Positions 27,386 to 35,639 of a stretch of 64,000 nt of DNA are shown here, one piece after another; the first letter of the stretch is position 1; every line of letters begins with the position of its first letter. The position numbers were made by a program, and so were the translations under genes. Where the stretch lies: the NCBI RefSeq assembly GCF_014697425.1, contig NZ_JACJRU010000002.1:124001-188000 (forward strand), in the 5' to 3' direction. The notes under the pieces are model-generated. The model was not told the origin of the DNA and ran no database searches. It saw only the letters and a program-made list of their open reading frames with translations. Origin of the DNA: Nostoc sp. FACHB-110. Its GTDB lineage: Bacteria; Cyanobacteriota; Cyanobacteriia; Cyanobacteriales; Nostocaceae.

Positions 27386-28375
27386 ATGAGTATGAAACCA
27401 GAAGTATCAGTAATAATCCCTGCATACAACACCGAAGCTTATCTTGCAAAAGCTATAGAGTCTGCTCTAGGACAAACACTAGAAAATATAGAAGTGATTG
27501 TTGTAGATGATGCTTCCACAGATAAAACCTTAGAAGTAGCTAAGAGTTTTAATGACAAAAGGCTAAAAGTTTTAGCAAATGAAAAAAATCTTGGAGCAGC
27601 CGAAGCAAGAAATCGCGCATTAAGAGTAGCTAAAGGTAAATGGATAGCTGTCCTTGATTCTGATGATTGGTATGCACCAGAAAGGCTGGAAAAACTTTTA
27701 GCTATAGCGTACTCTAACAATGCCGATATGGTTGCCGATGATATTAATTACATCATAGATGGCGAAGCAACTCCTTGGAGTACACTAATTACTCAGAGTG
27801 GAGAGGATATCAGGGAAATTTGTCAAATTGATATTATACGCTTTGTATCAACGGATGTTTATGGACAAAGAGGGCTGCATCTGGGTTTAAGCAAGCCTTT
27901 ATTAAAACTAGACTTCTTGAATAAACATGGGATTGAGTATGATCCTAGCTTGAGAATGGGTCAAGATTTTTGGCTATACATTAAATGTCTGATGAATGGA
28001 GCATCCTATTTCCTAGTACCAGAAGCATATTACTTCTACCGTTCTCGTCCTGGTTCCTTAATCAAGCAAAGTCAAGTAGAGCGCCTTAACCAAAGTCTGC
28101 GTGCTACGCAAAATTTTATCCAACAGGAAGCTGTCAAAAATAAACCAGATTTGTTGCGTGCTATGTCTTATAACCTGGCAATATATCAAAAAGGTAAAGC
28201 TTACTATTGCGTTGTTGAACCTTTAAAGCAGAAAAAAATTTTAACTGCTTTCATTAAATCAATACAACATCCCTATTTTTTTGTAGTGTTTATAAATCGA
28301 CTACCAATGATTATAATTCGTCGCTTTAAATATTATATTTTAAGAGATAGATTAGCTTTAGAAATGGGAAGATAA
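27386..28375 (+). CDS. Family 2 glycosyltransferase
   Basis: A 329-residue GT-A glycosyltransferase. The N-terminal domain has VSVIIPAYNTEAYLAKAI, VVDDASTDKT and the DSDDWY metal-binding motif (ending LDSDDWYAPERL). It should add one sugar to the lipid-linked repeat unit at the cytoplasmic face; the sugar is unknown. The ATG at 27386 is taken; a TTG two codons earlier is in frame. Confidence 0.93.
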   Translation: MSMKPEVSVIIPAYNTEAYLAKAIESALGQTLENIEVIVVDDASTDKTLEVAKSFNDKRLKVLANEKNLGAAEARNRALRVAKGKWIAVLDSDDWYAPERLEKLLAIAYSNNADMVADDINYIIDGEATPWSTLITQSGEDIREICQIDIIRFVSTDVYGQRGLHLGLSKPLLKLDFLNKHGIEYDPSLRMGQDFWLYIKCLMNGASYFLVPEAYYFYRSRPGSLIKQSQVERLNQSLRATQNFIQQEAVKNKPDLLRAMSYNLAIYQKGKAYYCVVEPLKQKKILTAFIKSIQHPYFFVVFINRLPMIIIRRFKYYILRDRLALEMGR

Positions 28376-28546
28376 TATCAACAAACACATCATATATATA
28401 TTTTTTTATAAAAAATAGTGTATCAGTTATTGAAAGATTGAGATACATATTTTAAGCTTGTTCAACTTGATTGAAAGCTTACTGGTGTCTACTATAAACA
28501 GGCAAAAAAGCTCTGCCTTAAGGAAAACGGAGACAAGTTTGATTAG

Positions 28547-29920
28547 ATGAATAAATTATGGAGTATTGCTCCACTCATTAAAAAGATTCAACAGCCTGGG
28601 ATCATAGCCTATTTTATTAAAAAAGCTAGCATAGCATTTGTCATTCAAGTTACAGGTATTGGGTTAGGTTATCTACTCCAAGTTTTCCTTGCCAGAGTAA
28701 TGGGGACTCAAGAATACGGTCTCTTTACCTATATCTTTGTATGGTCTACAATTTGTGCAGTTATTTGCAATTTGGGAATACCTTTAGCAGTACTACGCTT
28801 CATACCTCATTACATTACAAAAGGGAATTGGGGACTATTTCAAGGTGTAATTCGTGGGAGTTCAAAGCTCACTGTTACCGTCAGCATAATGATGTCTTTT
28901 GTGCTGACATTTGCAGCATTGTTGCTGAATTACTACAGCTATTTAGAAAATTTGGTTCCCATACTGTTTGGAATTTGGTTAGTACCGCTACTGGCTTTAG
29001 AGAATTTACAGTGTAATTTATTCCGAGGTAGTAGTAAAATGGTTGCAGCCTATGGTCCCAGTAAAGTACTGCGACCATTACTGTTTATAGCCGGGACTGG
29101 GGCAATGCTGCTTTGGGCAGGCAGCCAAAAGCTAACGGCTCAACTTGTATTTATTATTACAATAATCACTTATGTGATTCTGATCCTCAGTCAGCAAGTA
29201 TTGATTCACAAAAATCTATTGAATCAAGGTGAAACTGCGACACCAATATATCAATTCCGTTCTTGGTTGCGTGTTTCGCTCCCTTTACTATTGATTATTG
29301 GCTTCATAATCATTTCCAATCAGACTTCTATTGTAATGATTGGAGCTTTATTAGATCCAGTCCAAGTGGGTATATATAATGCAGCCACAAAAACCTCTTA
29401 TTTAGCTAGTTTCGTATATATAGCAGTAGAAGCGATCGCAGCTCCCACAATTGCTTCACTTTACACAGCAGGCGATCAATCCCAGTTACAAAAAGTAGTG
29501 ACAACAATGGCACACTTGGTTTTTTGGCCAACTATGCTCGTCACTTTATTTTTAATTTTATTTAGCAACTATATACTGAGAATGTTTGGCTCAGAATTTT
29601 TAGCAGCGCAATCGTCTCTGGTTATCTTAGCTGTAGGGCAACTCGTCAATTCAGCAACAGGCCCCGTAGGATATATGCTCGATCTTACAGGGCATCAAGA
29701 TCAAAGTGCTCGTGTACGTTGCTTTACCGCAATTACTAATTTTCTTCTCAATTACTTTTTAATCCCTAAATTTGGCATTATGGGTGCTGCTATAGCTACA
29801 TCAATTGTTGTCATATTAGATAACCTGATAATTTATTTTTTAGCAGTCAAGTATACAGGTGTTCATGCTTCAATTTTTTCTCACTATACATTAAATTTTA
29901 TTAACAAAAAAAAATCTTAA
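28547..29920 (+). CDS. Wzx-type polysaccharide flippase
   Basis: A 457-residue protein with about 12-14 hydrophobic helices, of the MATE/MOP flippase superfamily. Features are the N-terminal GYLLQVFLARVMGTQEYGLFTY region, typical of Wzx/RfbX proteins, and a second half with a similar fold. It should move the lipid-linked repeat unit across the inner membrane. It follows a 171-base gap without other features. Confidence 0.93.
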   Translation: MNKLWSIAPLIKKIQQPGIIAYFIKKASIAFVIQVTGIGLGYLLQVFLARVMGTQEYGLFTYIFVWSTICAVICNLGIPLAVLRFIPHYITKGNWGLFQGVIRGSSKLTVTVSIMMSFVLTFAALLLNYYSYLENLVPILFGIWLVPLLALENLQCNLFRGSSKMVAAYGPSKVLRPLLFIAGTGAMLLWAGSQKLTAQLVFIITIITYVILILSQQVLIHKNLLNQGETATPIYQFRSWLRVSLPLLLIIGFIIISNQTSIVMIGALLDPVQVGIYNAATKTSYLASFVYIAVEAIAAPTIASLYTAGDQSQLQKVVTTMAHLVFWPTMLVTLFLILFSNYILRMFGSEFLAAQSSLVILAVGQLVNSATGPVGYMLDLTGHQDQSARVRCFTAITNFLLNYFLIPKFGIMGAAIATSIVVILDNLIIYFLAVKYTGVHASIFSHYTLNFINKKKS

Positions 29921-29971
29921 AATTGGTTTCTGACTTAAAAAAAATATACCTTTGAATTAAACAGGAAAATT

Positions 29972-30928
29972 ATGAGTGAACCTCTTAAAAACTTAGTAAG
30001 CGCGGTCATACCTACACGTAACAGACCATCTATTGCGATCAAAGCAGTCAAGAGTGCCTTAGCTCAAACAATTCAATCAATTGAAGTCATAGTAGTCGTA
30101 GATGGCCCTGATGAAGCTACAGTCAAAGAACTTCATCAGATAGAAGATCCACGACTCAGAGTAATAGCCTTGCCAAAAAATATAGGGCCTTCAGGTGCTA
30201 GAAATGTTGGTATTAGAGAAGCTAAAGGTAATTGGATCGCTTTTCTAGATGATGATGACGCATGGCTACCCGAAAAGATTGAGCGTCAACTAGAAGCTGC
30301 ATACAAATCAAACTATACTTTTCCTATTGTTTCCTGTCGTTTCTTTGCTCAAACTTCTAAAGGTGAATTAATTTGGCCCAAAAGACTTCCACATTCCTCC
30401 GAACCTATCAGCGAATACTTATTTGTGCGTAGCTCTTTATTTTTAGGAGAAACCTTTATATCAACCTCTACAATTTTAACGAAAAAAGAATTATTAGAAA
30501 AGATACCTCTAGACGAAAAATTGCATAGGCACGAAGATTTTGACTGGTTGGTTAAAGTTAGCCTTATTGAAGGCGTAGGGGTTGAATTTGTCAGTGAGCC
30601 TTTGGTTAATTTCAATGCTATGTATACCCCAAACCGTAAAAGTTTAAGTAATATCAATAACTGGCAATATTCTTTAGATTGGATTCATTCTGTCCGCGAT
30701 TTAGTTACACCATTAGCATATTCAGCATTTGTAACAACAGTTGTGAGTTCCCAAGCTGCTACGGAACAAAATTATCAGGCTTTTGTTCCTCTTTTATGGG
30801 ATGCAGTAAAGTTTGGCAGGCCTAGAGCCTTAGATATATTATTATATTTAGCGATGTGGCTGATACCAAAAAATTTGCGGCAGGTATTACGTTATTTCAT
30901 GAATAAAAATACCCAAAAACCAGCCTAA
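29972..30928 (+). CDS. Family 2 glycosyltransferase
   Basis: A 318-residue GT-A enzyme with SAVIPTRNRPSIAIKAV, VVVDGPDEAT and the DDDDAW metal-binding motif (FLDDDDAWLPEKI). A second glycosyltransferase of the cluster, distinct in sequence from the one at 27386. AGGAAAA precedes its ATG by a few bases. Confidence 0.93.
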   Translation: MSEPLKNLVSAVIPTRNRPSIAIKAVKSALAQTIQSIEVIVVVDGPDEATVKELHQIEDPRLRVIALPKNIGPSGARNVGIREAKGNWIAFLDDDDAWLPEKIERQLEAAYKSNYTFPIVSCRFFAQTSKGELIWPKRLPHSSEPISEYLFVRSSLFLGETFISTSTILTKKELLEKIPLDEKLHRHEDFDWLVKVSLIEGVGVEFVSEPLVNFNAMYTPNRKSLSNINNWQYSLDWIHSVRDLVTPLAYSAFVTTVVSSQAATEQNYQAFVPLLWDAVKFGRPRALDILLYLAMWLIPKNLRQVLRYFMNKNTQKPA

Positions 30929-30955
30929 TGAAAGTAATATCTCTGCCTTCTATTT

Positions 30956-32218
30956 ATGAATAAATACTTTACATTGGCTGAAAAGATTTTTACCATTTTT
31001 TCTTTACTCCATTATACAGGAGGGCCACTAGCTGTAATCTTATCAGGAGGAGCAAGCGAAGGAGATGGCTTAGGCAGATCTTCACAAGATAACTTGTTTA
31101 TTCAACTGCTGTTCTTTTTAAATTTTTTAATTTCCTTTGTATTATTGGTTCTCAGATGGAAAAAAGTAGTTAAAATTCTTAGCCAAGATAGATATATAAC
31201 AATAATAATTGGACTTTGCTTCTTATCTCTTTTATGGTCTGCTGCCCCAACATCCACCTTAGTGCGTAGTGTGGCAATACTAGGAAATACATTGTTTGGA
31301 ATTTACTTAGCTACTCGCTATAGCTTCAAGCAGCAACTACAGATCCTAGTATGGACATGTGGTATAGCGATATTTATGAGTTTTTTATTCGCTGTAGCTT
31401 TACCTAGATATGGACTTGAATCAGGTATTCATGCAGGTGCATTCAGAGGAATTTATGCTCATAAAAACTTGCTAGGAAGAGTAATGGTTTTTAGTAGTGT
31501 TGTGTTTTTAATTAATGCTACTGAAAATAGTAAGAATAGGTTATTATTTTCTGGAGGTTTTCTATTATCAGTAATTTTATTGATACTTTCTAAGTCTTCT
31601 TCATCATTAGTAAACTTTGCAGTTATTTTCATTATGTTCTTTATGCTTCGTACTTTATTATTGCGGTACGATCTATTATTTCCTGTGCTTTTTTTATTGA
31701 CAATAGTTGGGCAAATTTCAGGCTTGTTGCTCATCAACAATGCAGATTCTATATTAAGTTCCTTAGGGAAAGATTCTAACTTAACAGGCCGTACACCACT
31801 ATGGAATGCAGTCTTGGATATGATTTGGCAACGTCCTTGGCTAGGCTATGGATATAGTGGGTTCTGGGGTGGAGGATATCGAGAGTCTGCATATATAGAA
31901 CTGGTCACAGGCTGGAATCCCCCACATGCCCACAATGGTTTTTTAGATATTTGTATAGATTTAGGTCTTCTAGGACTATCTATATTTTTAATAGGATTTT
32001 TAATCAATTTCTTAAAGGGTTTAGCTTGGTTACGAATAAGTAGAACAGCAGCAAGTTTTTGGCCTGTAATGTATATGATTTATTTTTGGTTAACTAACCA
32101 AACTGAAAGCGCACTATTAAGACAAAATGAATTTTATTGGTTAATTTATGTGACAGTTATAATTTCAATGCTTATCCCGTCTAATCGCTTAAAAGATTCA
32201 ATATCTGAAAGCTCCTAA
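30956..32218 (+). CDS. Wzy-type O-antigen polymerase/ligase family protein
   Basis: A 420-residue integral membrane protein with about ten hydrophobic segments. The conserved O-antigen ligase region is visible in the C-terminal half: LTGRTPLWNAVLDMIWQRP, then GYGYSGFWGG and PPHAHNGFLDI. It is the likely polymerase joining repeat units at the periplasmic face. It starts 27 bases after the preceding gene. Confidence 0.92.
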   Translation: MNKYFTLAEKIFTIFSLLHYTGGPLAVILSGGASEGDGLGRSSQDNLFIQLLFFLNFLISFVLLVLRWKKVVKILSQDRYITIIIGLCFLSLLWSAAPTSTLVRSVAILGNTLFGIYLATRYSFKQQLQILVWTCGIAIFMSFLFAVALPRYGLESGIHAGAFRGIYAHKNLLGRVMVFSSVVFLINATENSKNRLLFSGGFLLSVILLILSKSSSSLVNFAVIFIMFFMLRTLLLRYDLLFPVLFLLTIVGQISGLLLINNADSILSSLGKDSNLTGRTPLWNAVLDMIWQRPWLGYGYSGFWGGGYRESAYIELVTGWNPPHAHNGFLDICIDLGLLGLSIFLIGFLINFLKGLAWLRISRTAASFWPVMYMIYFWLTNQTESALLRQNEFYWLIYVTVIISMLIPSNRLKDSISESS

Positions 32219-32304
32219 ATTTTATAAATATGAGATAAATAATGCAAAATCTGTATATGCAACTCAAAAATAACACTCACGTAAAATTAGAGGGTTGAAC
32301 AATC

Positions 32305-33375
32305 ATGAAAATTGTTCAAATAGTTACACAAATGGAATCTGGCGGAGCGCAGCGAGTCGCTATGCTTGTGAACGAAACTCTCCAAAAACGCGGATATAAT
32401 GCCGAAGTTTGGTTTTTATATCTTAAACGTCCTACGTATGTTGAGCATCCAGGTGTGAGAGTTTTGCTAGAACATAAACCTTCAGGATTGGACTATTTAA
32501 AAATTTTGACCAAGTTACAACAAATGCTGCGTCTTCACCAGCCAAATGTTGTTATTACTCACACTCACTATGCAAACTTGTTAGGGCAATTAGCAGCCAA
32601 ACTATGCGGTGTGTCACACAGGATTGCAGTTCAACAAAATCCCATGTCTAGTTATCCTGGAGTAGCAAAGTGGGGTGATTGGCTGTTTGGTAGCACAGAT
32701 ATTTATTCTCATAATGTAGCCGTTTCTCAAACAGTAGTAGACTCTGCTGCTAAGTATCCAAGTGCTTACAAACGGAAATTGAAGATTGTCTACAATGGTA
32801 CCAATTCTCCAGACATTGAAGTTTCATCCAAGGAGGTGCGTAATTCTTGGGGTCTACCCGAAGATGCTCCTCTATTAATTAATGTGGGACGGTTAGCATA
32901 TCAGAAGAATCAACAAATTCTGCTGGAAGCATTAGCACACCTCGATAATGCTCACCTAATAGTTTTAGGCGAAGGCGAGTTACGTGAAGTTTTACAGCAG
33001 AAAACTACTGAATTGCAATTGCATGAAAGAGTCCATTTTTTAGGCGAGTTACCATCTCATGATGTATACGCCTTACTCCGTACAGCTAATGTCTTTGTGT
33101 TTCCTTCATTATTTGAAGGTACACCAATGGCATTAGTTGAGGCTATAGGTGCAGGTTTGCCTGTAGTGGCGAGTGACATTCCTGTTATGCATGAAATATT
33201 AGACAATGCAGGATTATTCATTCCTCCAGATAACGCTGAAAAACTAGCCAGTGCTATTCAGAAAATTATAGATTCTCCAGAACTAGCCGAAAACTTAAGG
33301 AAACGTTCATTAGAACGGGCGCAGATTTTTAGTTTAGAAAATATGGTGGATGCCTATGAAAAACTCCTTTGCTGA
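32305..33375 (+). CDS. Family 4 glycosyltransferase
   Basis: A 356-residue GT-B enzyme. The N-terminal domain begins KIVQIVTQMESGGAQRVAML; the nucleotide-sugar-binding C-domain has INVGRLAYQKNQ and the E-x7-E motif in SLFEGTPMALVEAIGAGLP. It is the third glycosyltransferase of the cluster. The 3' end overlaps the next gene by about 20 bases. Confidence 0.94.
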   Translation: MKIVQIVTQMESGGAQRVAMLVNETLQKRGYNAEVWFLYLKRPTYVEHPGVRVLLEHKPSGLDYLKILTKLQQMLRLHQPNVVITHTHYANLLGQLAAKLCGVSHRIAVQQNPMSSYPGVAKWGDWLFGSTDIYSHNVAVSQTVVDSAAKYPSAYKRKLKIVYNGTNSPDIEVSSKEVRNSWGLPEDAPLLINVGRLAYQKNQQILLEALAHLDNAHLIVLGEGELREVLQQKTTELQLHERVHFLGELPSHDVYALLRTANVFVFPSLFEGTPMALVEAIGAGLPVVASDIPVMHEILDNAGLFIPPDNAEKLASAIQKIIDSPELAENLRKRSLERAQIFSLENMVDAYEKLLC

Positions 33376-34159
33376 ATTGGCATCAATTCAAACACTGAAA
33401 ATGTTAGGCATTAATGTTAATGCTTTATCTCTGCCTCAGTTGAATGCTTTGATTGCTGAAGCTATTAACCTCAACAAATGTTGGATAATCGCTAATCATA
33501 ACTTTCACAGTATCTATCTCTACCATCATGATGCTAAAATGCGTAATTTTTACGCCAAGGCACATTACACCCATGTTGATGGTATGAGTTTAGTATTGGT
33601 GGGGCAGTTTTTAGGTATGCCCTTGCAACGAGAACATCGAGTTACTTACGCTGACTGGACAGAACCACTTATAGCAGAGGCGGCTAAACAAGGGTGGAGA
33701 GTATTTTATATAGGTTCTAAACCAGGTGTAGCTGAAAAAGGAGCTAAAATTCTGCAAGCGAAATTTCCTAACTTACAAATAGCTACGGCAGATGGCTATT
33801 TTGATGCACGTGTAGATAGCACAGAAAATCGCGATCGCTTGGCAATCATTAATGCTTATAAACCCCACATATTAATGGTAGGTATGAGTATGCCACGCCA
33901 AGAACATTGGATATTAGATAATCTGGAAAATCTTGCTGTGAATGCTATTTTGCCATCAGGCGCAGCTATAGATTATGTTGCAGGTGCTGTTCCTACTCCG
34001 CCAAGATGGGCAGGTAAAATTGGTTTAGAATGGCTATTTCGCCTAATATCTGAACCTAAGAGATTGTGGCGACGCTATCTAGTTGAGCCTTGGTTTTTAT
34101 TAAAATTATTGTTACTTGACTTGGGGAAAAATTATAATTTTCGTGAGTTCAAGAAATAA
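33356..34159 (+). CDS. WecG/TagA/CpsF family glycosyltransferase (GT26)
   Basis: A 267-residue GT26 enzyme; the family transfers N-acetylmannosamine or related sugars to lipid-linked intermediates. Recognisable motifs are NHNFHSIYL with the catalytic-region HVDGMSLV, IGSKPGVAEKGA, LMVGMSMPRQEHWI and a C-terminal GLEWLFRLISEPKRLWRRY, which is strongly conserved in the family. The ATG at 33356 is one choice; ATG 33350 and ATG 33398 (MLGINVNALS) are also possible. It overlaps the GT4 gene, so the two are probably co-translated. Confidence 0.92.
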   Translation: MKNSFAELASIQTLKMLGINVNALSLPQLNALIAEAINLNKCWIIANHNFHSIYLYHHDAKMRNFYAKAHYTHVDGMSLVLVGQFLGMPLQREHRVTYADWTEPLIAEAAKQGWRVFYIGSKPGVAEKGAKILQAKFPNLQIATADGYFDARVDSTENRDRLAIINAYKPHILMVGMSMPRQEHWILDNLENLAVNAILPSGAAIDYVAGAVPTPPRWAGKIGLEWLFRLISEPKRLWRRYLVEPWFLLKLLLLDLGKNYNFREFKK

Positions 34160-34203
34160 TTTTAATTGTAGAGCAATCTAAATTTTAACTAACCTAAAAA
34201 GCT

Positions 34204-35394
34204 ATGAACTCTTTTAGCTCCAATATATTGTCTAGAAAAATTTTCGGCAGACGACAGACATTATTAGGTCTAGGAGGCTTGGCTGGTATAGGTGCATCTG
34301 TAATAGGGACTGAACTCAATAAACAGTACAAACTTAGGCAGATACAGCGTGATTCTCAAAACAGAAACTTTAAAGTTACAAGTAATACAGCTTTAGGACA
34401 GCGAGCTGCTACTAAGGGTTTGATTTATGGGGCAGCTGTACGCCAATATGCTTTATCTTCAGATACTAAATTGGCAGAATCTGTTGTATATGAATGTAAA
34501 ATGATAGTCCCAGAATGGGAATTAAAGTGGAATTATCTGCGCCCTACACCTACTTCCTTTAACTTCGCACCTGCTGACTGGTTAGCTGACTTTTCCCGCA
34601 GAAATGGGTTGCTATTTCGTGGACACACTTTAGTCTGGCATGAGGCTTTACCCATATGGTTTCCCAAAACTATCAATAGTAAAAATGCTAGACAGCTATT
34701 ATTAGAACATATTACAACAGTTGTTAAGCATTATGCAGGTCATATCCATTCATGGGATGTAGTAAATGAGGCAATTGATCCAAGAGATAGACGAAGTGAT
34801 GGTTTGAAAAATACGCCCTGGTTGCAATTTATTGGGCAGGATTATATTGAAATAGCTTTTAGTGCAGCGGCCGAATCTGACCCCAACACACTATTAGTTT
34901 ATAACGACTATGGACTACAATATGACACTCATGAACATGAAGCTAAAAGAAATGCTGTACTCAAATTATTGGAAAATTTAAAGTCTAAAGATATACCAAT
35001 TCATGCCCTAGGTATCCAATCTCACTTGTCCGGCTACGAAACTCGCTTTAATCCTGATAAATTCAAGAAATTCCTCAGTGAGGTAGCTAGTCTTGGCCTC
35101 AAAATCTTAATTACAGAAATGGATGTCGCAGATAACAAGCTACCTTCAGATATTAAATTCCGCGATCCAATTGTTGCTGGAGTTTATGAAGATTATCTAT
35201 CAGTAGCCTTAGAAGAACCCGCTGTGATTTCTGTATTAACCTGGGGACTAAGCGATAGCTATACTTGGTTAAGTCAAAATAAACCCAGAAAAGATCAAGC
35301 AACTGTAAGAACTCTGCCTCTTGATACTCAGATGCGACGCAAATTAGCATGGAACGCGATCGCACGTGCTTTTGATAAAGCTACCAAACGTTAA
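34204..35394 (+). CDS. Secreted GH10 family endo-xylanase-like glycoside hydrolase
   Basis: A 396-residue glycoside hydrolase family 10 enzyme. A twin-arginine signal (GRRQTLLGLGGLAG, with a hydrophobic stretch after it) suggests Tat export. The acid/base glutamate is E189 in WDVVNEAI and the nucleophile E305 in ILITEMDV; RGHTLVWHEALP and GIQSHLSG are further GH10 motifs. Family members cut beta-1,4-xylan and similar beta-1,4-linked backbones. Its place inside the polysaccharide cluster suggests it trims or releases that polymer. It is probably the last gene of the transcript, as a terminator follows. Confidence 0.93.
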   Translation: MNSFSSNILSRKIFGRRQTLLGLGGLAGIGASVIGTELNKQYKLRQIQRDSQNRNFKVTSNTALGQRAATKGLIYGAAVRQYALSSDTKLAESVVYECKMIVPEWELKWNYLRPTPTSFNFAPADWLADFSRRNGLLFRGHTLVWHEALPIWFPKTINSKNARQLLLEHITTVVKHYAGHIHSWDVVNEAIDPRDRRSDGLKNTPWLQFIGQDYIEIAFSAAAESDPNTLLVYNDYGLQYDTHEHEAKRNAVLKLLENLKSKDIPIHALGIQSHLSGYETRFNPDKFKKFLSEVASLGLKILITEMDVADNKLPSDIKFRDPIVAGVYEDYLSVALEEPAVISVLTWGLSDSYTWLSQNKPRKDQATVRTLPLDTQMRRKLAWNAIARAFDKATKR

Positions 35395-35462
35395 GATGAC
35401 AGTAAAATAAAAATTATATATATTTTGCGACTTAGTTCAGTTTATACTATTGTAAATATAAT

Positions 35463-35491
35463 AACACTATCATTATTTTAATAATAGTGTT
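35463..35491 (+). terminator. Terminator-like hairpin after the GH10 gene
   Basis: AACACTAT and ATAGTGTT pair around an AT-rich 13-base centre and are followed by TTCATATTT. It lies 69 bases past the GH10 stop and before the Wzc-like gene. Confidence 0.5.
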
Positions 35492-35639
35492 TTCATATTT
35501 ATTATACTTGGTGTTTCAATTATCTCACATAAGTATAGTAAATTTCATTCAAAACTTATGAAATAACACTTTGAAAGTTATTGTTATAAATAATTTAACT
35601 GTTCTTGACTCAACATACAACAATACAGGGAGTTAATCT

